Shown: positions 1-8,064 of the stretch, in pieces | How the letters are laid out: each line of letters starts with the position of its first letter | Position numbering within the stretch: the first letter of the stretch is position 1 | Assembly (NCBI GenBank): GCA_964462525.1 | Contig: CAYWWY010000001.1 | Location: 372,001 to 436,000, forward strand | Length of the DNA: 64,000 nucleotides | Direction of reading: 5' to 3' | From: CAYWWY01 sp964462525 | Lineage (GTDB): Bacteria; Thermotogota; Thermotogae; MWEM01 | Program-made: the position numbers and the translations under genes | Notes under the pieces: model-generated | Databases searched by the model: none | What the model was told of the DNA's origin: nothing | The model's input: only the letters and a program-made list of their open reading frames with translations

Positions 1-1264
1 CCATCTTATTGATATGCCTTCTCCTTCTGCCATGGCAATCGATCGGTTTTCGGGACGCTTGTATATTTCAGACATTGAAATGGGGGTTATCCAGGCGTTT
101 GACGCGAACACGCTTGAACCGCTCCACAGCTTCTCGGGGTTTTTCCGCCCTTTTATCCAAGCAGTTGATCGAATTGGGAACCTATATGTTCTTGATCCTC
201 CGAAAAATATGGTGCAAGTAATCTCTTCAGAAGGGAAGCTCGTTCGTAATCTTTTTTTGAGCGAAGGATACCATGTGCGGGTTGTTAACCAAGTTCGTGT
301 AAGCCCCAAATATATTGTTTTTCAAGACTTATCCCTAAGAGCCTATCGAGTCTTCCGATATCCTTCCTTTGAAGAAGAACGCCTCATTCCTTTTCCAAAC
401 CGAGTTCTTCCTGTGGTTGGAGAAATTGATCACGATCACAATCTGATCACCATCGGATCCGATGGAATCATGAGATCGATTTCGCTTGAAAACCCTGAAC
501 TAGGGTACAAACTGATTGATACTTCAATGATTGACCTGATTGGAATGAGTGACTTGGACATTGTCCCTCCTTTGATCACCATGACAGACTTTCATAGTAG
601 TTCGGTAAAAAGTTTCCATCTGCTTAAACAAAATCCAAACGCAATTACCTTAATTGATGGTCTGGAAGTTGTCGAAAACCAAATGCACATTTCATTCCGC
701 GTTATTGATCGCTCGGGCAGAGAAATGGAAATCATCCACCCTTTCCTTCGAGTTATAGATGCAGGTGGATTTGTACCCTTCTCCCCAGGGTTCATATCAA
801 CCCCAGTTCGAATTTGGGAATATGATCATGGCCGTACGTTTTTTGAGCAGGAATTGCAAACCCTCAATCGGAATCAAACCAACATTGTATTCTGGAGATA
901 TGATGGATATGCATACGTTGAGGAGAACGTTCTTCCATCGATGCTTGCAAAAAATGTCCGACTGTTCATCGAAAGCAATATGTTCCTGCCTCAATCTGTC
1001 CAACGATTGGCCCATATGACTGGAGGGGGCATTATCACGTCAGATCTTTATCCTCATGCCCTTCGATATTTTCAATCGATCCCTGAAAAGATGGTTCGGT
1101 ATGTACGGTACGATCTTTTGCTCCCGTTTCAAGGGATCAAAACTGCCACGATTAGTGTTCAAATAGGCGGACTGGATTACTCCGACTCAATCTATTATGT
1201 CAACTATATGATTCCCTCTTTGAAAGAAAGCTTGATTGGGACCGTGGAATCAAGGGCTCCGTGA
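1..1264 (+). CDS. Beta-propeller (NHL-like) protein with VWA-like C-terminal part, 5' partial
   Basis: The frame is open back to base 2, so the true start lies upstream; the ATG at 14 sits inside a propeller blade and is unlikely to be the start. The first ~130 residues carry NHL/propeller-type text (AIDRFSGRLYISD, then RIGNLYVLD), suggesting repeated blades. From about residue 260 the pattern resembles the end of a von Willebrand A domain: VFWRYDGYAYVE, then LAHMTGGGIITSD and a beta-rich tail. No catalytic motif is visible. It ends 12 bases before the next gene, whose AAGGAGG overlaps its stop region, so the two are probably co-transcribed. A role in extracellular or periplasmic protein interaction is an inference; the signal peptide, if any, is outside the window. 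Confidence 0.6.
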   Translation, partial: HLIDMPSPSAMAIDRFSGRLYISDIEMGVIQAFDANTLEPLHSFSGFFRPFIQAVDRIGNLYVLDPPKNMVQVISSEGKLVRNLFLSEGYHVRVVNQVRVSPKYIVFQDLSLRAYRVFRYPSFEEERLIPFPNRVLPVVGEIDHDHNLITIGSDGIMRSISLENPELGYKLIDTSMIDLIGMSDLDIVPPLITMTDFHSSSVKSFHLLKQNPNAITLIDGLEVVENQMHISFRVIDRSGREMEIIHPFLRVIDAGGFVPFSPGFISTPVRIWEYDHGRTFFEQELQTLNRNQTNIVFWRYDGYAYVEENVLPSMLAKNVRLFIESNMFLPQSVQRLAHMTGGGIITSDLYPHALRYFQSIPEKMVRYVRYDLLLPFQGIKTATISVQIGGLDYSDSIYYVNYMIPSLKESLIGTVESRAP

Positions 1265-1276
1265 AGGAGGAACGAT

Positions 1277-1855
1277 ATGCCCGATTATACTGAGGATCTC
1301 AAAAAAACCATACCAAAACTACAGTTCTCGGCTCGTCAACTTGAATCACCTAAAGAAGACGATCGCGCACCCACAAAAACGAAGAACGCTCGTCGATATG
1401 CATCGGAGCTAAATGAAGCCAATCGGATCTTTCAAGATGGAGAGATTGATCGGAGCATTCAATTGTATTCCGATCTTTTGGAATCCTATCCCGAAGAACC
1501 TCTGGTATACTACAATATGGCTATTGCATTGATGGAAAAAGAGAACTTTCCTTTAGCGATCAAACTGTTCAACCACCTTCAAAAACTGGGTTTTGAAGAA
1601 CCACGTGTTTGGATTGGAATCGGATATTGCCAAATCAAGGAAGGGCGTTATGACGAGGCTTTTGCAAGTTTCTCCAACGTGGGAGAAAACCAAGAAGGCT
1701 TCGTTGAATCTACGATCGGGAAAGTTTTCGCGCTTGTTCTTGAATCGAAGCTGGCAGAAGTAGACCCACTTCTTGATCAACTGCAGCAAAGAGGCGTCTG
1801 GAACCAAGAATTGGCCTTAATCCAAAAGATAATGAAAAAGAAAAACAGAGGCTAA
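1277..1855 (+). CDS. TPR-repeat protein
   Basis: A 192-residue protein starting at an ATG 6 bases after a strong AAGGAGG. After a charged N-terminal ~45 residues it shows consecutive tetratricopeptide helices (about residues 45-150) with the usual small and aromatic pattern: LNEANRIFQDGEIDRSI, PLVYYNMAIALMEKENF, VWIGIGYCQIKEGRYDEA. There is no signal peptide or membrane segment, so it is probably cytoplasmic. TPR proteins act as protein-protein adaptors, and no partner can be read from the sequence. It is followed two bases later by rlmH and sits within a tightly packed + strand run. It could equally be an assembly factor for the secreted propeller protein upstream; that is speculative. Confidence 0.7.
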   Translation: MPDYTEDLKKTIPKLQFSARQLESPKEDDRAPTKTKNARRYASELNEANRIFQDGEIDRSIQLYSDLLESYPEEPLVYYNMAIALMEKENFPLAIKLFNHLQKLGFEEPRVWIGIGYCQIKEGRYDEAFASFSNVGENQEGFVESTIGKVFALVLESKLAEVDPLLDQLQQRGVWNQELALIQKIMKKKNRG

Positions 1856-1857
1856 TC

Positions 1858-2331
1858 ATGCAATGGGAAATCATTAGCTTTGGAAGCCATAAAACAGATT
1901 TCATCAACCGAGGAGTTGCGCAATATCAAAAATGGATAGTTCCATATATTCGAGTCACGGATCGAAACCTCCCATCGGGTGGTGACTTACGCACTCATGC
2001 AAGAGAACAAATCCTTTGCAAAGAATGCGAAAAACTGGTACAATACATATGCACGGATGATCGGATGGTTTTACTTGATCCAAGTGGTGATATGCTTTCT
2101 TCCGAAGAGTTTGCCCAATGGATTCATCATCAAAGAATATATCAAACCTTCGGAAAACTCGTTTTCGTAATCGGAGGGTCGTTGGGGTTTTCTTCTAGTG
2201 CTGTGAACCAAGCATACAGAGTAATCAGTCTATCCAGAATGACCATGACACACGAGTTTGCCCGGCTCATTTTGTACGAGCAAATATACCGCGCAATGAA
2301 GATGATCAACAATGAACCCTATCATTACTAA
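1858..2331 (+). CDS. rlmH: 23S rRNA (pseudouridine1915-N3)-methyltransferase RlmH
   Basis: The 157 residues match the usual RlmH length (about 155-160). RlmH is a SPOUT-fold enzyme that methylates pseudouridine 1915 in helix 69 of 23S rRNA using S-adenosylmethionine. Visible family marks are the knot-forming FVIGGSLGFS (residues 103-112), the SLSRMTMTHEFAR segment (124-136) and the conserved ending EQIYRAMKMINNEPYHY. The ATG start is two bases after the TPR gene stop. The gene is intact. Confidence 0.95.
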   Translation: MQWEIISFGSHKTDFINRGVAQYQKWIVPYIRVTDRNLPSGGDLRTHAREQILCKECEKLVQYICTDDRMVLLDPSGDMLSSEEFAQWIHHQRIYQTFGKLVFVIGGSLGFSSSAVNQAYRVISLSRMTMTHEFARLILYEQIYRAMKMINNEPYHY

Positions 2332-2362
2332 CCATTTTGCCTAAAGGGCACAATCAGAAAGG

Positions 2363-3715
2363 ATGGTGGCAATACTCTTGGATGGAGAACCTTTACCTAG
2401 TAGTATTGTATGGCAGTTGGTGTTGCTAGTCATTCTCCTAGGACTCTCTTCTTTCTTCTCGTCCTCAGAAACAGCCTTAACTTCTATGAGTAAATTGAAA
2501 CTTCGCGAACTCATGGAGAAAACAGATAACATGGAGAAAAAAAAGGTGCTCCATGAAGCCTTACATAGACCAAACCGTCTATTAACAACAATCCTAGTTG
2601 CCAACAATCTTGTCAATATCTTGGCTTCTTCATTGGCTACCTTGATAGCATTGACGCTGTTTCAAAATATCTCTCATGGAACTGCCGCTGCTTTCGTGAC
2701 TGGGATTATGACCTTTTTGGTTCTCGTTTTTGGAGAGATCACCCCCAAAGTACTTGCTGTTCAGAAGACTGAAAAGATTTTTGGGATGACCATCCGAGTG
2801 ATTACTGCGTTGAGCATTCTCTTCACTCCAATCATTTGGTTGTTGATGGGGATCAGCAATTTTCTCCTTCGCATGATTGGTTCCAGAAAAGTAACAGATG
2901 CTCCTTTTATTACAGAAGATGAAATCGCGTACGCGGTTAATATTGGGGCTCAGGAGGGGGCTTTGGAAGAGGAAGAATCAAAAATGCTTCAACGCACCCT
3001 TGAATTAAAAGATACCAGCGTTAAGGAAATTATGATCCCGAGGGTGGATGTTTTTGCGATCTCGGAAAACACTTCATTGGATCAAGCCATCGAAATGGTT
3101 TACGAAGAGGGCTTTTCCCGGTTTCCTGTTTTCCGAGAGACAGTCGATCACATTGTCGGTGTTCTTTATGCAAAAGACATTCTCAAAACAACTCATCAAA
3201 AAGGAACCGAAATGCTTTCCCGAACGAAGATTAAGGAGATCATGCGAGAACCCTATTTTGTACCCGAAACCAAAAAGGTGGATGATCTGCTCAAAGAGTT
3301 CAAGACCCATATGGTTCATATGGCGATCGTAGTCGATGAGTATGGAGGGACAGAAGGGATTGTAACCATCGAAGATATTATTGAAGAAGTGGTCGGAGAG
3401 ATTTTGGATGAGTTTGATGAAGGGGAAGACTTCGGCATTGAAAAGGTGAATGACACCACCTTTATTATCAATTCAAAAGTCACCATCAATGATATTGAAA
3501 GGGAATTGAACATGACCTTTCCCCCTACGGAATATGAAACACTCGGTGGGTATCTCCTAGAGTTTTTTGAGCGGGTTCCCAATGTAGGAGAAGAGGTATT
3601 CGTCGAAGGATTGCGATTTCGGATTTTGGCGGCAACTCGCAGTAGGATTGCCAAAGTGAAAATGATTCTGGAGCCGGATCAAAAAAAAGAAGATATTTTG
3701 AGACAGGAGGGCTGA
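2363..3715 (+). CDS. CorC/HlyC-family transporter (DUF21-CBS-CBS-CorC_HlyC)
   Basis: A 450-residue membrane protein. Residues ~15-195 form a DUF21/CNNM membrane domain (FSSSETALTSMSKLKLREL near the start, FGEITPKVLAVQKTEK near residue 125). Residues ~215-345 are two CBS domains, the second ending VVDEYGGTEGIVTIEDIIEE, and ~355-435 is the CorC_HlyC transporter-associated domain (TLGGYLLEFFERVPNVGEE). Family members are linked to Mg2+/Co2+ or Na+-coupled Mg2+ efflux. The start is uncertain: the ATG at 2363 directly abuts AGAAAGG with no spacer, so the GTG at 2366 or TTG at 2378 are alternatives. It is followed by cdd with one base between stop and start. Confidence 0.88.
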   Translation: MVAILLDGEPLPSSIVWQLVLLVILLGLSSFFSSSETALTSMSKLKLRELMEKTDNMEKKKVLHEALHRPNRLLTTILVANNLVNILASSLATLIALTLFQNISHGTAAAFVTGIMTFLVLVFGEITPKVLAVQKTEKIFGMTIRVITALSILFTPIIWLLMGISNFLLRMIGSRKVTDAPFITEDEIAYAVNIGAQEGALEEEESKMLQRTLELKDTSVKEIMIPRVDVFAISENTSLDQAIEMVYEEGFSRFPVFRETVDHIVGVLYAKDILKTTHQKGTEMLSRTKIKEIMREPYFVPETKKVDDLLKEFKTHMVHMAIVVDEYGGTEGIVTIEDIIEEVVGEILDEFDEGEDFGIEKVNDTTFIINSKVTINDIERELNMTFPPTEYETLGGYLLEFFERVPNVGEEVFVEGLRFRILAATRSRIAKVKMILEPDQKKEDILRQEG

Positions 3716-3716
3716 T

Positions 3717-4136
3717 ATGTACGATATAGACCACTTGTGCAACCTGGCTATTGATGTAATGAAACGGGCATATGTTCCATATTCCAAGTATCCGGTTGGC
3801 GCTGCTTTGCTAACCAAGAGTGGAACGATTTATGTAGGAGTCAACGTTGAAAATGCTTCTTATGGCATAACCAATTGCGCGGAACGATCGGCGATATTTA
3901 CCGCCGTTTCTCACGGAGAACAGGATTTTGTAGCAATTGCGGTTGCTACGGAAGATGACAAACCCGGTTCACCATGCGGATCGTGTAGACAGGTCATGTG
4001 GGAGTTTGGAGATTTTGATGTGATTCTGACCAACACCGAAGGGAAACGGAAACAGTTTACCGTATCTCAACTGCTTCCGGAGGGATTTCTATTGGATCGT
4101 TCCCAACGAGCGAAGAGAAAAGAGGATGTTGATTGA
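3717..4136 (+). CDS. cdd: Cytidine deaminase
   Basis: A homotetrameric-type cytidine deaminase of 139 residues, converting cytidine or deoxycytidine to uridine or deoxyuridine in pyrimidine salvage. Zinc ligands and catalytic Glu are all present: C54-A-E56 and P86-C87-x2-C90. The substrate loop GVNVENASYGITNCAE is typical. An AGGAGG precedes the ATG inside the end of the CorC-type gene. Its stop overlaps the TTG start of the SpoU methylase by three bases, so translation is probably coupled. Confidence 0.95.
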   Translation: MYDIDHLCNLAIDVMKRAYVPYSKYPVGAALLTKSGTIYVGVNVENASYGITNCAERSAIFTAVSHGEQDFVAIAVATEDDKPGSPCGSCRQVMWEFGDFDVILTNTEGKRKQFTVSQLLPEGFLLDRSQRAKRKEDVD

Positions 4137-4882
4137 GACTTTTTGGAAAGAATGCATTACGAGAGGTTATTCAAACGGGAAACAATCGGCTGATCACACA
4201 AGTATTTCTCCTCCCTCAAATTGCTGAGAAAGATCGCGAATTGATCCATATTCTGAACAGCTTTGGAATTCCATTCGCGAAGCAGCCTCTGGAAACGATG
4301 AACCGTTTGGTCGACAAAGGAGATTCGCATCAAGGAGTCATTTTTCAAATACGTTCTTTTCCTTACGCCTCTTTGGATCAAATCCTTTCCGGACCAGGGA
4401 TTCCTGATTTATCTTGTGTGATTTTGCTTGATCAAATCCAAGATCCTCAAAACCTTGGAGCAATCATCCGGACTTCTGCCGCGATGGATGCCACCTGTGT
4501 CGTAATTCTCAAAGATAATGCGGCTCAGATTACACCCTCTGTCATTAAAGCGTCCGCAGGAATGGCATTTGCTATCCCCATTTGTTTGGAAACAAACATG
4601 TGTCGCTCCATCCAGAAACTGCAAGAATTGGGGTTTTGGATCTATGGATCTCATGCGAAGGGCACCGCGTATCCACTTATCGAATTCCCGAGGAAAATCG
4701 GCCTCGTTATGGGGAATGAAGGCGTCGGACTCAGGAAACGTGTTTTTGAGCACTGTGATCAGTTGGTTTCCATTCCAATGTCTTCCAAAGCGGATTCGCT
4801 CAATGTTTCTGTCAGTATGGCTATTCTTGGGTATGCATGGAAAGTAAGTTATTGGGATCAATCAATAAGGGCCGAATCATGA
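4133..4882 (+). CDS. TrmH/SpoU-family RNA 2'-O-ribose methyltransferase (RlmB-like)
   Basis: This 249-residue protein has an N-terminal substrate-binding domain (residues 1-85) and a SPOUT catalytic domain with all three SpoU motifs: motif 1 LLDQIQDPQNLGAIIRT (~98-114), motif 2 LVMGNEGVGLR (191-201) and motif 3 SIPMSSKADSLNVSVS (213-228). The layout matches RlmB (23S G2251) and its paralogues, but the exact RNA target cannot be told from sequence alone. It starts with TTG, overlapping the cdd stop, and its own stop overlaps the mutL start as ATGA. Confidence 0.9.
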   Translation: MRLFGKNALREVIQTGNNRLITQVFLLPQIAEKDRELIHILNSFGIPFAKQPLETMNRLVDKGDSHQGVIFQIRSFPYASLDQILSGPGIPDLSCVILLDQIQDPQNLGAIIRTSAAMDATCVVILKDNAAQITPSVIKASAGMAFAIPICLETNMCRSIQKLQELGFWIYGSHAKGTAYPLIEFPRKIGLVMGNEGVGLRKRVFEHCDQLVSIPMSSKADSLNVSVSMAILGYAWKVSYWDQSIRAES

Positions 4883-6609
4883 GCATTCATTTGTTATCAC
4901 CCGAAACCCGAATGAGAATTGCTGCGGGCGAAGTTGTAACAAACCCAGCTTCTGTAGTGAAAGAACTGATTGAAAACGCTTTGGATGCCAAAGCAACAAA
5001 AATCCGTATACAGATCAGCAACGGAGGGAAAGACGAAATCGTGGTCACAGACAACGGCGAAGGAATGGAAGATTCAGATATTCTCCTCTGCACAGATCCT
5101 CACACAACAAGCAAGATTCATGAATGGGATGACCTTTTGGCCATTGAGTCCTTTGGATTCCGTGGAGAAGCTCTTGCATCCATTGCTTCCGTTTCGGAGT
5201 TCCGAATCACTTCACGGACATCAAACGAGCCGTTGGGGCGTTCGATAGAAGTTCGCGGGGGAGAAAAAAAGGAAATTCGAAAAGAAAATGCGTCCGTTGG
5301 GACAAAAGTTGAAGTCCACAACCTGTTCTTCAACGTCCCAGCGCGCAGAAAGTTTCTTAAATCAAGCACTATCGAGTCTCGAATGGTCATTGAGCTTGTT
5401 GAAAAGTTTATGATATCGGTTCCACACCTTTCTTTTGAACTGGTAAAAGACCGAGAAGTAATCTATACTCTTCCTCCCAGTAGTCTTAAAGAACGCATGC
5501 TGGTTGTTTTTTCCATGGTTTCATCCGGATCTCTCCGACGAGTGGAGCATAGCTCCGGGGCCTATTCTGTTAAGGGATATATATCAACACCCGATATAAA
5601 CCGACCCAATCGAACCGGTATCTTCACCTTTGTTAATAAAAGAATGGTTCGCCATCCAATGCTTTATAGCGCCTTGGATCATGGATATGGTGAGATGCTT
5701 CCAAAAGGAAGATATCCCATGGCTGTTATCATGATCGATGTACCGAGCGAGTTTCTTGATGTTAATGTTCATCCGCAGAAAACTGAAGTTAAGTTCGCAC
5801 GAAATGAACAGGTTTTTTCACTCGTAGCAGATGCGGTCAAACAAACGTTGAGTATGGAACCTCTAGAGATTCAGATTGCCGATTCAACCACACCGTATCC
5901 TAATATTCCATCAAATGGACAGAATCATACCCTACCGATTCCTAGACAGTTGGATATGAGATCATCAATTCCCAACCCCTTTTCTATGGAGGATGCGCGG
6001 AAAGGATCGGTATCTTACAGTGAAGAAAAGCGCGCTCGATACAGCCTGGCAAAGCGATCATCTATTGGAGTGCTGAAAGGACGCTTTATCCTTTGTGACC
6101 ATCCGAATGGTTTGAGCATCATCGACCATCATGCCGCTCATGAGCAATTGCTCTATCAAAAGATAAAAGATCAGAAAAGAACTCTGGAGCCCCAAGTTCT
6201 ACTCTCTCCATTGATTCTGGAGATTGATCAATCAGCATTATTGCTGTTGACCGATCACCAAAAAGTCGTCGACGACTTAGGATTTCGGTGGGTACAGAAA
6301 AAAAACCGGCGGGTGGAAATCACTTGCGCGCCTACAATACTCCCAATTGCCCAAATCGAAACAACCTGGATTGAAGTCCTCGAACAGCTTCGGTTCTGGG
6401 AGATGGAAGGAACAGTACATGTTCTGGATCGGATTTTCCAGACCATAGCATGCCATGCTGCAATACGCAGTGGCGAACCACTTTCTTATGAAGATGCGGA
6501 ATACCTTCTCCGACAAATGGAAGAGACGTCAATCTTCTCTTGTCCTCATGGAAGGCCGATCGAACACATGATCCGAATGGAAGAACTTGACCGTTTCTTT
6601 CGGAGGTGA
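4879..6609 (+). CDS. mutL: DNA mismatch repair protein MutL
   Basis: MutL couples mismatch recognition by MutS to strand incision. I place the start at the ATG overlapping the previous stop, giving 576 residues beginning MSIHLLSPETRMRIAAGEVV; the upstream in-frame ATG at 4837 lies within the methylase gene. The GHKL ATPase domain is intact (IAAGEVV, ELIENALDA, DNGEGM, GFRGEALASIASV). The C-terminal dimerisation/endonuclease domain has PQVLLSPL, ACHAAIRSGE and CPHGRP. The DQHAx2Ex4E metal motif reads D416-H-H-A-A-H-E-Q-L-L-Y-Q427, so the second Glu is Gln and the first Gln is His. Endonuclease activity is therefore uncertain. No mutS is in the window. Confidence 0.93.
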   Translation: MSIHLLSPETRMRIAAGEVVTNPASVVKELIENALDAKATKIRIQISNGGKDEIVVTDNGEGMEDSDILLCTDPHTTSKIHEWDDLLAIESFGFRGEALASIASVSEFRITSRTSNEPLGRSIEVRGGEKKEIRKENASVGTKVEVHNLFFNVPARRKFLKSSTIESRMVIELVEKFMISVPHLSFELVKDREVIYTLPPSSLKERMLVVFSMVSSGSLRRVEHSSGAYSVKGYISTPDINRPNRTGIFTFVNKRMVRHPMLYSALDHGYGEMLPKGRYPMAVIMIDVPSEFLDVNVHPQKTEVKFARNEQVFSLVADAVKQTLSMEPLEIQIADSTTPYPNIPSNGQNHTLPIPRQLDMRSSIPNPFSMEDARKGSVSYSEEKRARYSLAKRSSIGVLKGRFILCDHPNGLSIIDHHAAHEQLLYQKIKDQKRTLEPQVLLSPLILEIDQSALLLLTDHQKVVDDLGFRWVQKKNRRVEITCAPTILPIAQIETTWIEVLEQLRFWEMEGTVHVLDRIFQTIACHAAIRSGEPLSYEDAEYLLRQMEETSIFSCPHGRPIEHMIRMEELDRFFRR

Positions 6610-6613
6610 TTCA

Positions 6614-7381
6614 ATGAACGGGTTACTCTTATTCTTTTTGAATATTTGGTATGTAACAGGATTTTTCTTTTATTTAATATATGGATATTGGTCTTTTTGG
6701 AGAACAGATCGAATCCGAAAAAAGAAAGGAGACCAAGCAGCGGACGAATTTCTTCGACCAAGGGCGGAGAAATTTGGACGAAGAGCGTTCACTTGGTTGA
6801 TGATGCGTCCGGAAATCCATGGGCTGGATCATTTGCCGAAAGATCGATCTTTCCTATTGGTATGCAATCACCAAAGCTACTTTGATATTCCTTTGATTAT
6901 GGGTTTCATTGAACCTCGAGCCTCTTTCATCGGGAAAAAGGAGGTTCAATCATTGCCTTTGATGGGTAGAGGTCTTTCTTCGTTGGGCGGTGTGTTTATT
7001 GATAGAGAGAATCCTCAGCAAGCAGTAGGAGCATTGAGAAAAGTCATATCAGGGCTTCAGGTTGGGAAAATTTTCGCTCTCTTCCCCGAAGGGACTCGGA
7101 GTAGTGATGGGAAATTGGGCTCTTTTAAAAAGGGAAGCCTCCGAATGGGATTAATGGCTAAAGTACCGATCTTCCCAGTAGTGATTCAGGGAACGAAAGA
7201 CGTCGTTTCGAAAGGAAACCTATTCATTCATCCAGCAAAAGTATCCGTCCATATCTTAGAAGAAATCCTTCCTTCCAACTTTGCCAATGAAGAGGAGTTG
7301 ATCCGAGTGGTTCATCAAGCAATCAAAAAAAGGCTGCCGAATCAACCAGAGGGTGAGATTGATGAAAAAAGCAACCATTAA
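6614..7381 (+). CDS. plsC: 1-acyl-sn-glycerol-3-phosphate acyltransferase (PlsC family)
   Basis: This enzyme acylates lysophosphatidic acid to phosphatidic acid at the inner membrane. The 255-residue product starts at the ATG 4 bases after GGAGGTGA; an in-frame ATG at 6587 lies inside mutL. Residues ~3-25 form a hydrophobic N-terminal helix. The acyltransferase motifs are present: NHQSYFD (H86, D91), FIDRENPQQA (~128-137), FPEGTR (157-162) and PIFPVVIQGT (~179-188). It overlaps the following gene by 20 bases. Acyl-donor preference cannot be read from sequence. Confidence 0.9.
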   Translation: MNGLLLFFLNIWYVTGFFFYLIYGYWSFWRTDRIRKKKGDQAADEFLRPRAEKFGRRAFTWLMMRPEIHGLDHLPKDRSFLLVCNHQSYFDIPLIMGFIEPRASFIGKKEVQSLPLMGRGLSSLGGVFIDRENPQQAVGALRKVISGLQVGKIFALFPEGTRSSDGKLGSFKKGSLRMGLMAKVPIFPVVIQGTKDVVSKGNLFIHPAKVSVHILEEILPSNFANEEELIRVVHQAIKKRLPNQPEGEIDEKSNH

Positions 7382-7898
7382 AGGCATTATGCAAGACAAA
7401 GTCCATAATAACCCTGTAGTTTTACTTGAAATCGAAGGGACGCACCGTGTCGTTCCCATTTGGATTGGAGCGTGTGAAGCCTGGGCGTTAACTATGACGC
7501 TAGAAAAGGTGGAGTTCCCGCGGCCTCTCACCCATGATTTAATCATTAGTATTGCCGAAATCTTGGATGCAAAAGTCGAAAGAGTTGTTATTCGATCGAT
7601 TAAAGAGGGTGTGTTCCTTTCCACTTTGGTAATGAAAGACTTGAACCAGCAAACCGATACAGACGAGCCTTCTTCGGCCATTGAAATTGATGCCCGACCC
7701 TCAGATTGCATTGTCATTGCAGCCAAAACAGGAATCCCGATTTATATTAGCAGCGAGGTTATTCTGGAAGCTTCGATGGAGTTTCAAGCTCAAAAAGACG
7801 GAGAAGAAAGTGAAGAAGACCAGTTTAAAAAATTTATCCGCTCTTTTGAGATGGACGATCTGAAAAAATACCTGGACCAGAAAAGGGAAGAAAACTGA
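7362..7898 (+). CDS. Bifunctional nuclease (BFN/DUF151) domain protein
   Basis: A 178-residue protein with the BFN (DUF151) domain over about residues 1-130. Marks are VVLLEIEGTHRVVPIWIGACEAWAL, LTHDLIISIAEILDAKVERVVI and the IEIDARPSDCIVIAAKTGIPIYIS block. A UVR-type short acidic helix follows (FKKFIRSFEMDDLKKYL). Family members have been described as having DNase/RNase activity in plants and are broadly conserved in anaerobic bacteria. I chose the ATG at 7362, with GGGTGA five bases upstream, over the GTG at 7353. It ends the + strand run; the next gene converges on it. Confidence 0.8.
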   Translation: MKKATIKGIMQDKVHNNPVVLLEIEGTHRVVPIWIGACEAWALTMTLEKVEFPRPLTHDLIISIAEILDAKVERVVIRSIKEGVFLSTLVMKDLNQQTDTDEPSSAIEIDARPSDCIVIAAKTGIPIYISSEVILEASMEFQAQKDGEESEEDQFKKFIRSFEMDDLKKYLDQKREEN

Positions 7899-8064
7899 AC
7901 CGAAGCATAAAGGGATTATTACCAATTTTTTGCCTCTGTGAAGAAGCTAGGCATTTTTTCTGAGGCCCATCATCAGGGTGGGGAGAACTTTTCTAAAATA
8001 ATCCACCCAGTCATCCGAAAGTAGGAATCCGTTTTTTTTGAACAGGGGCAAATGTATGATCCGC
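7899..8064. other. Convergent intergenic region
   Basis: This 166-base gap separates two converging runs (the BFN gene on + and tmcAL on -). It holds a weak hairpin with a T-run at 7931-7959 and a T8 run at 8033-8040. No ORF, tRNA or repeat is visible in it. Confidence 0.6.
7931..7959 (+). terminator. Candidate intrinsic terminator after the BFN gene
   Basis: TGCCT (7931-7935) can pair with AGGCA (7949-7953), followed directly by six T. The stem is only five pairs with a 13-base loop, so this is a weak call supported mainly by its position at the end of the + strand run. Confidence 0.35.

Noticed and set aside
4409..4861. Minus-strand open frame of 150 codons
   Set aside because: Shadow of the SpoU methylase gene, without a ribosome site.
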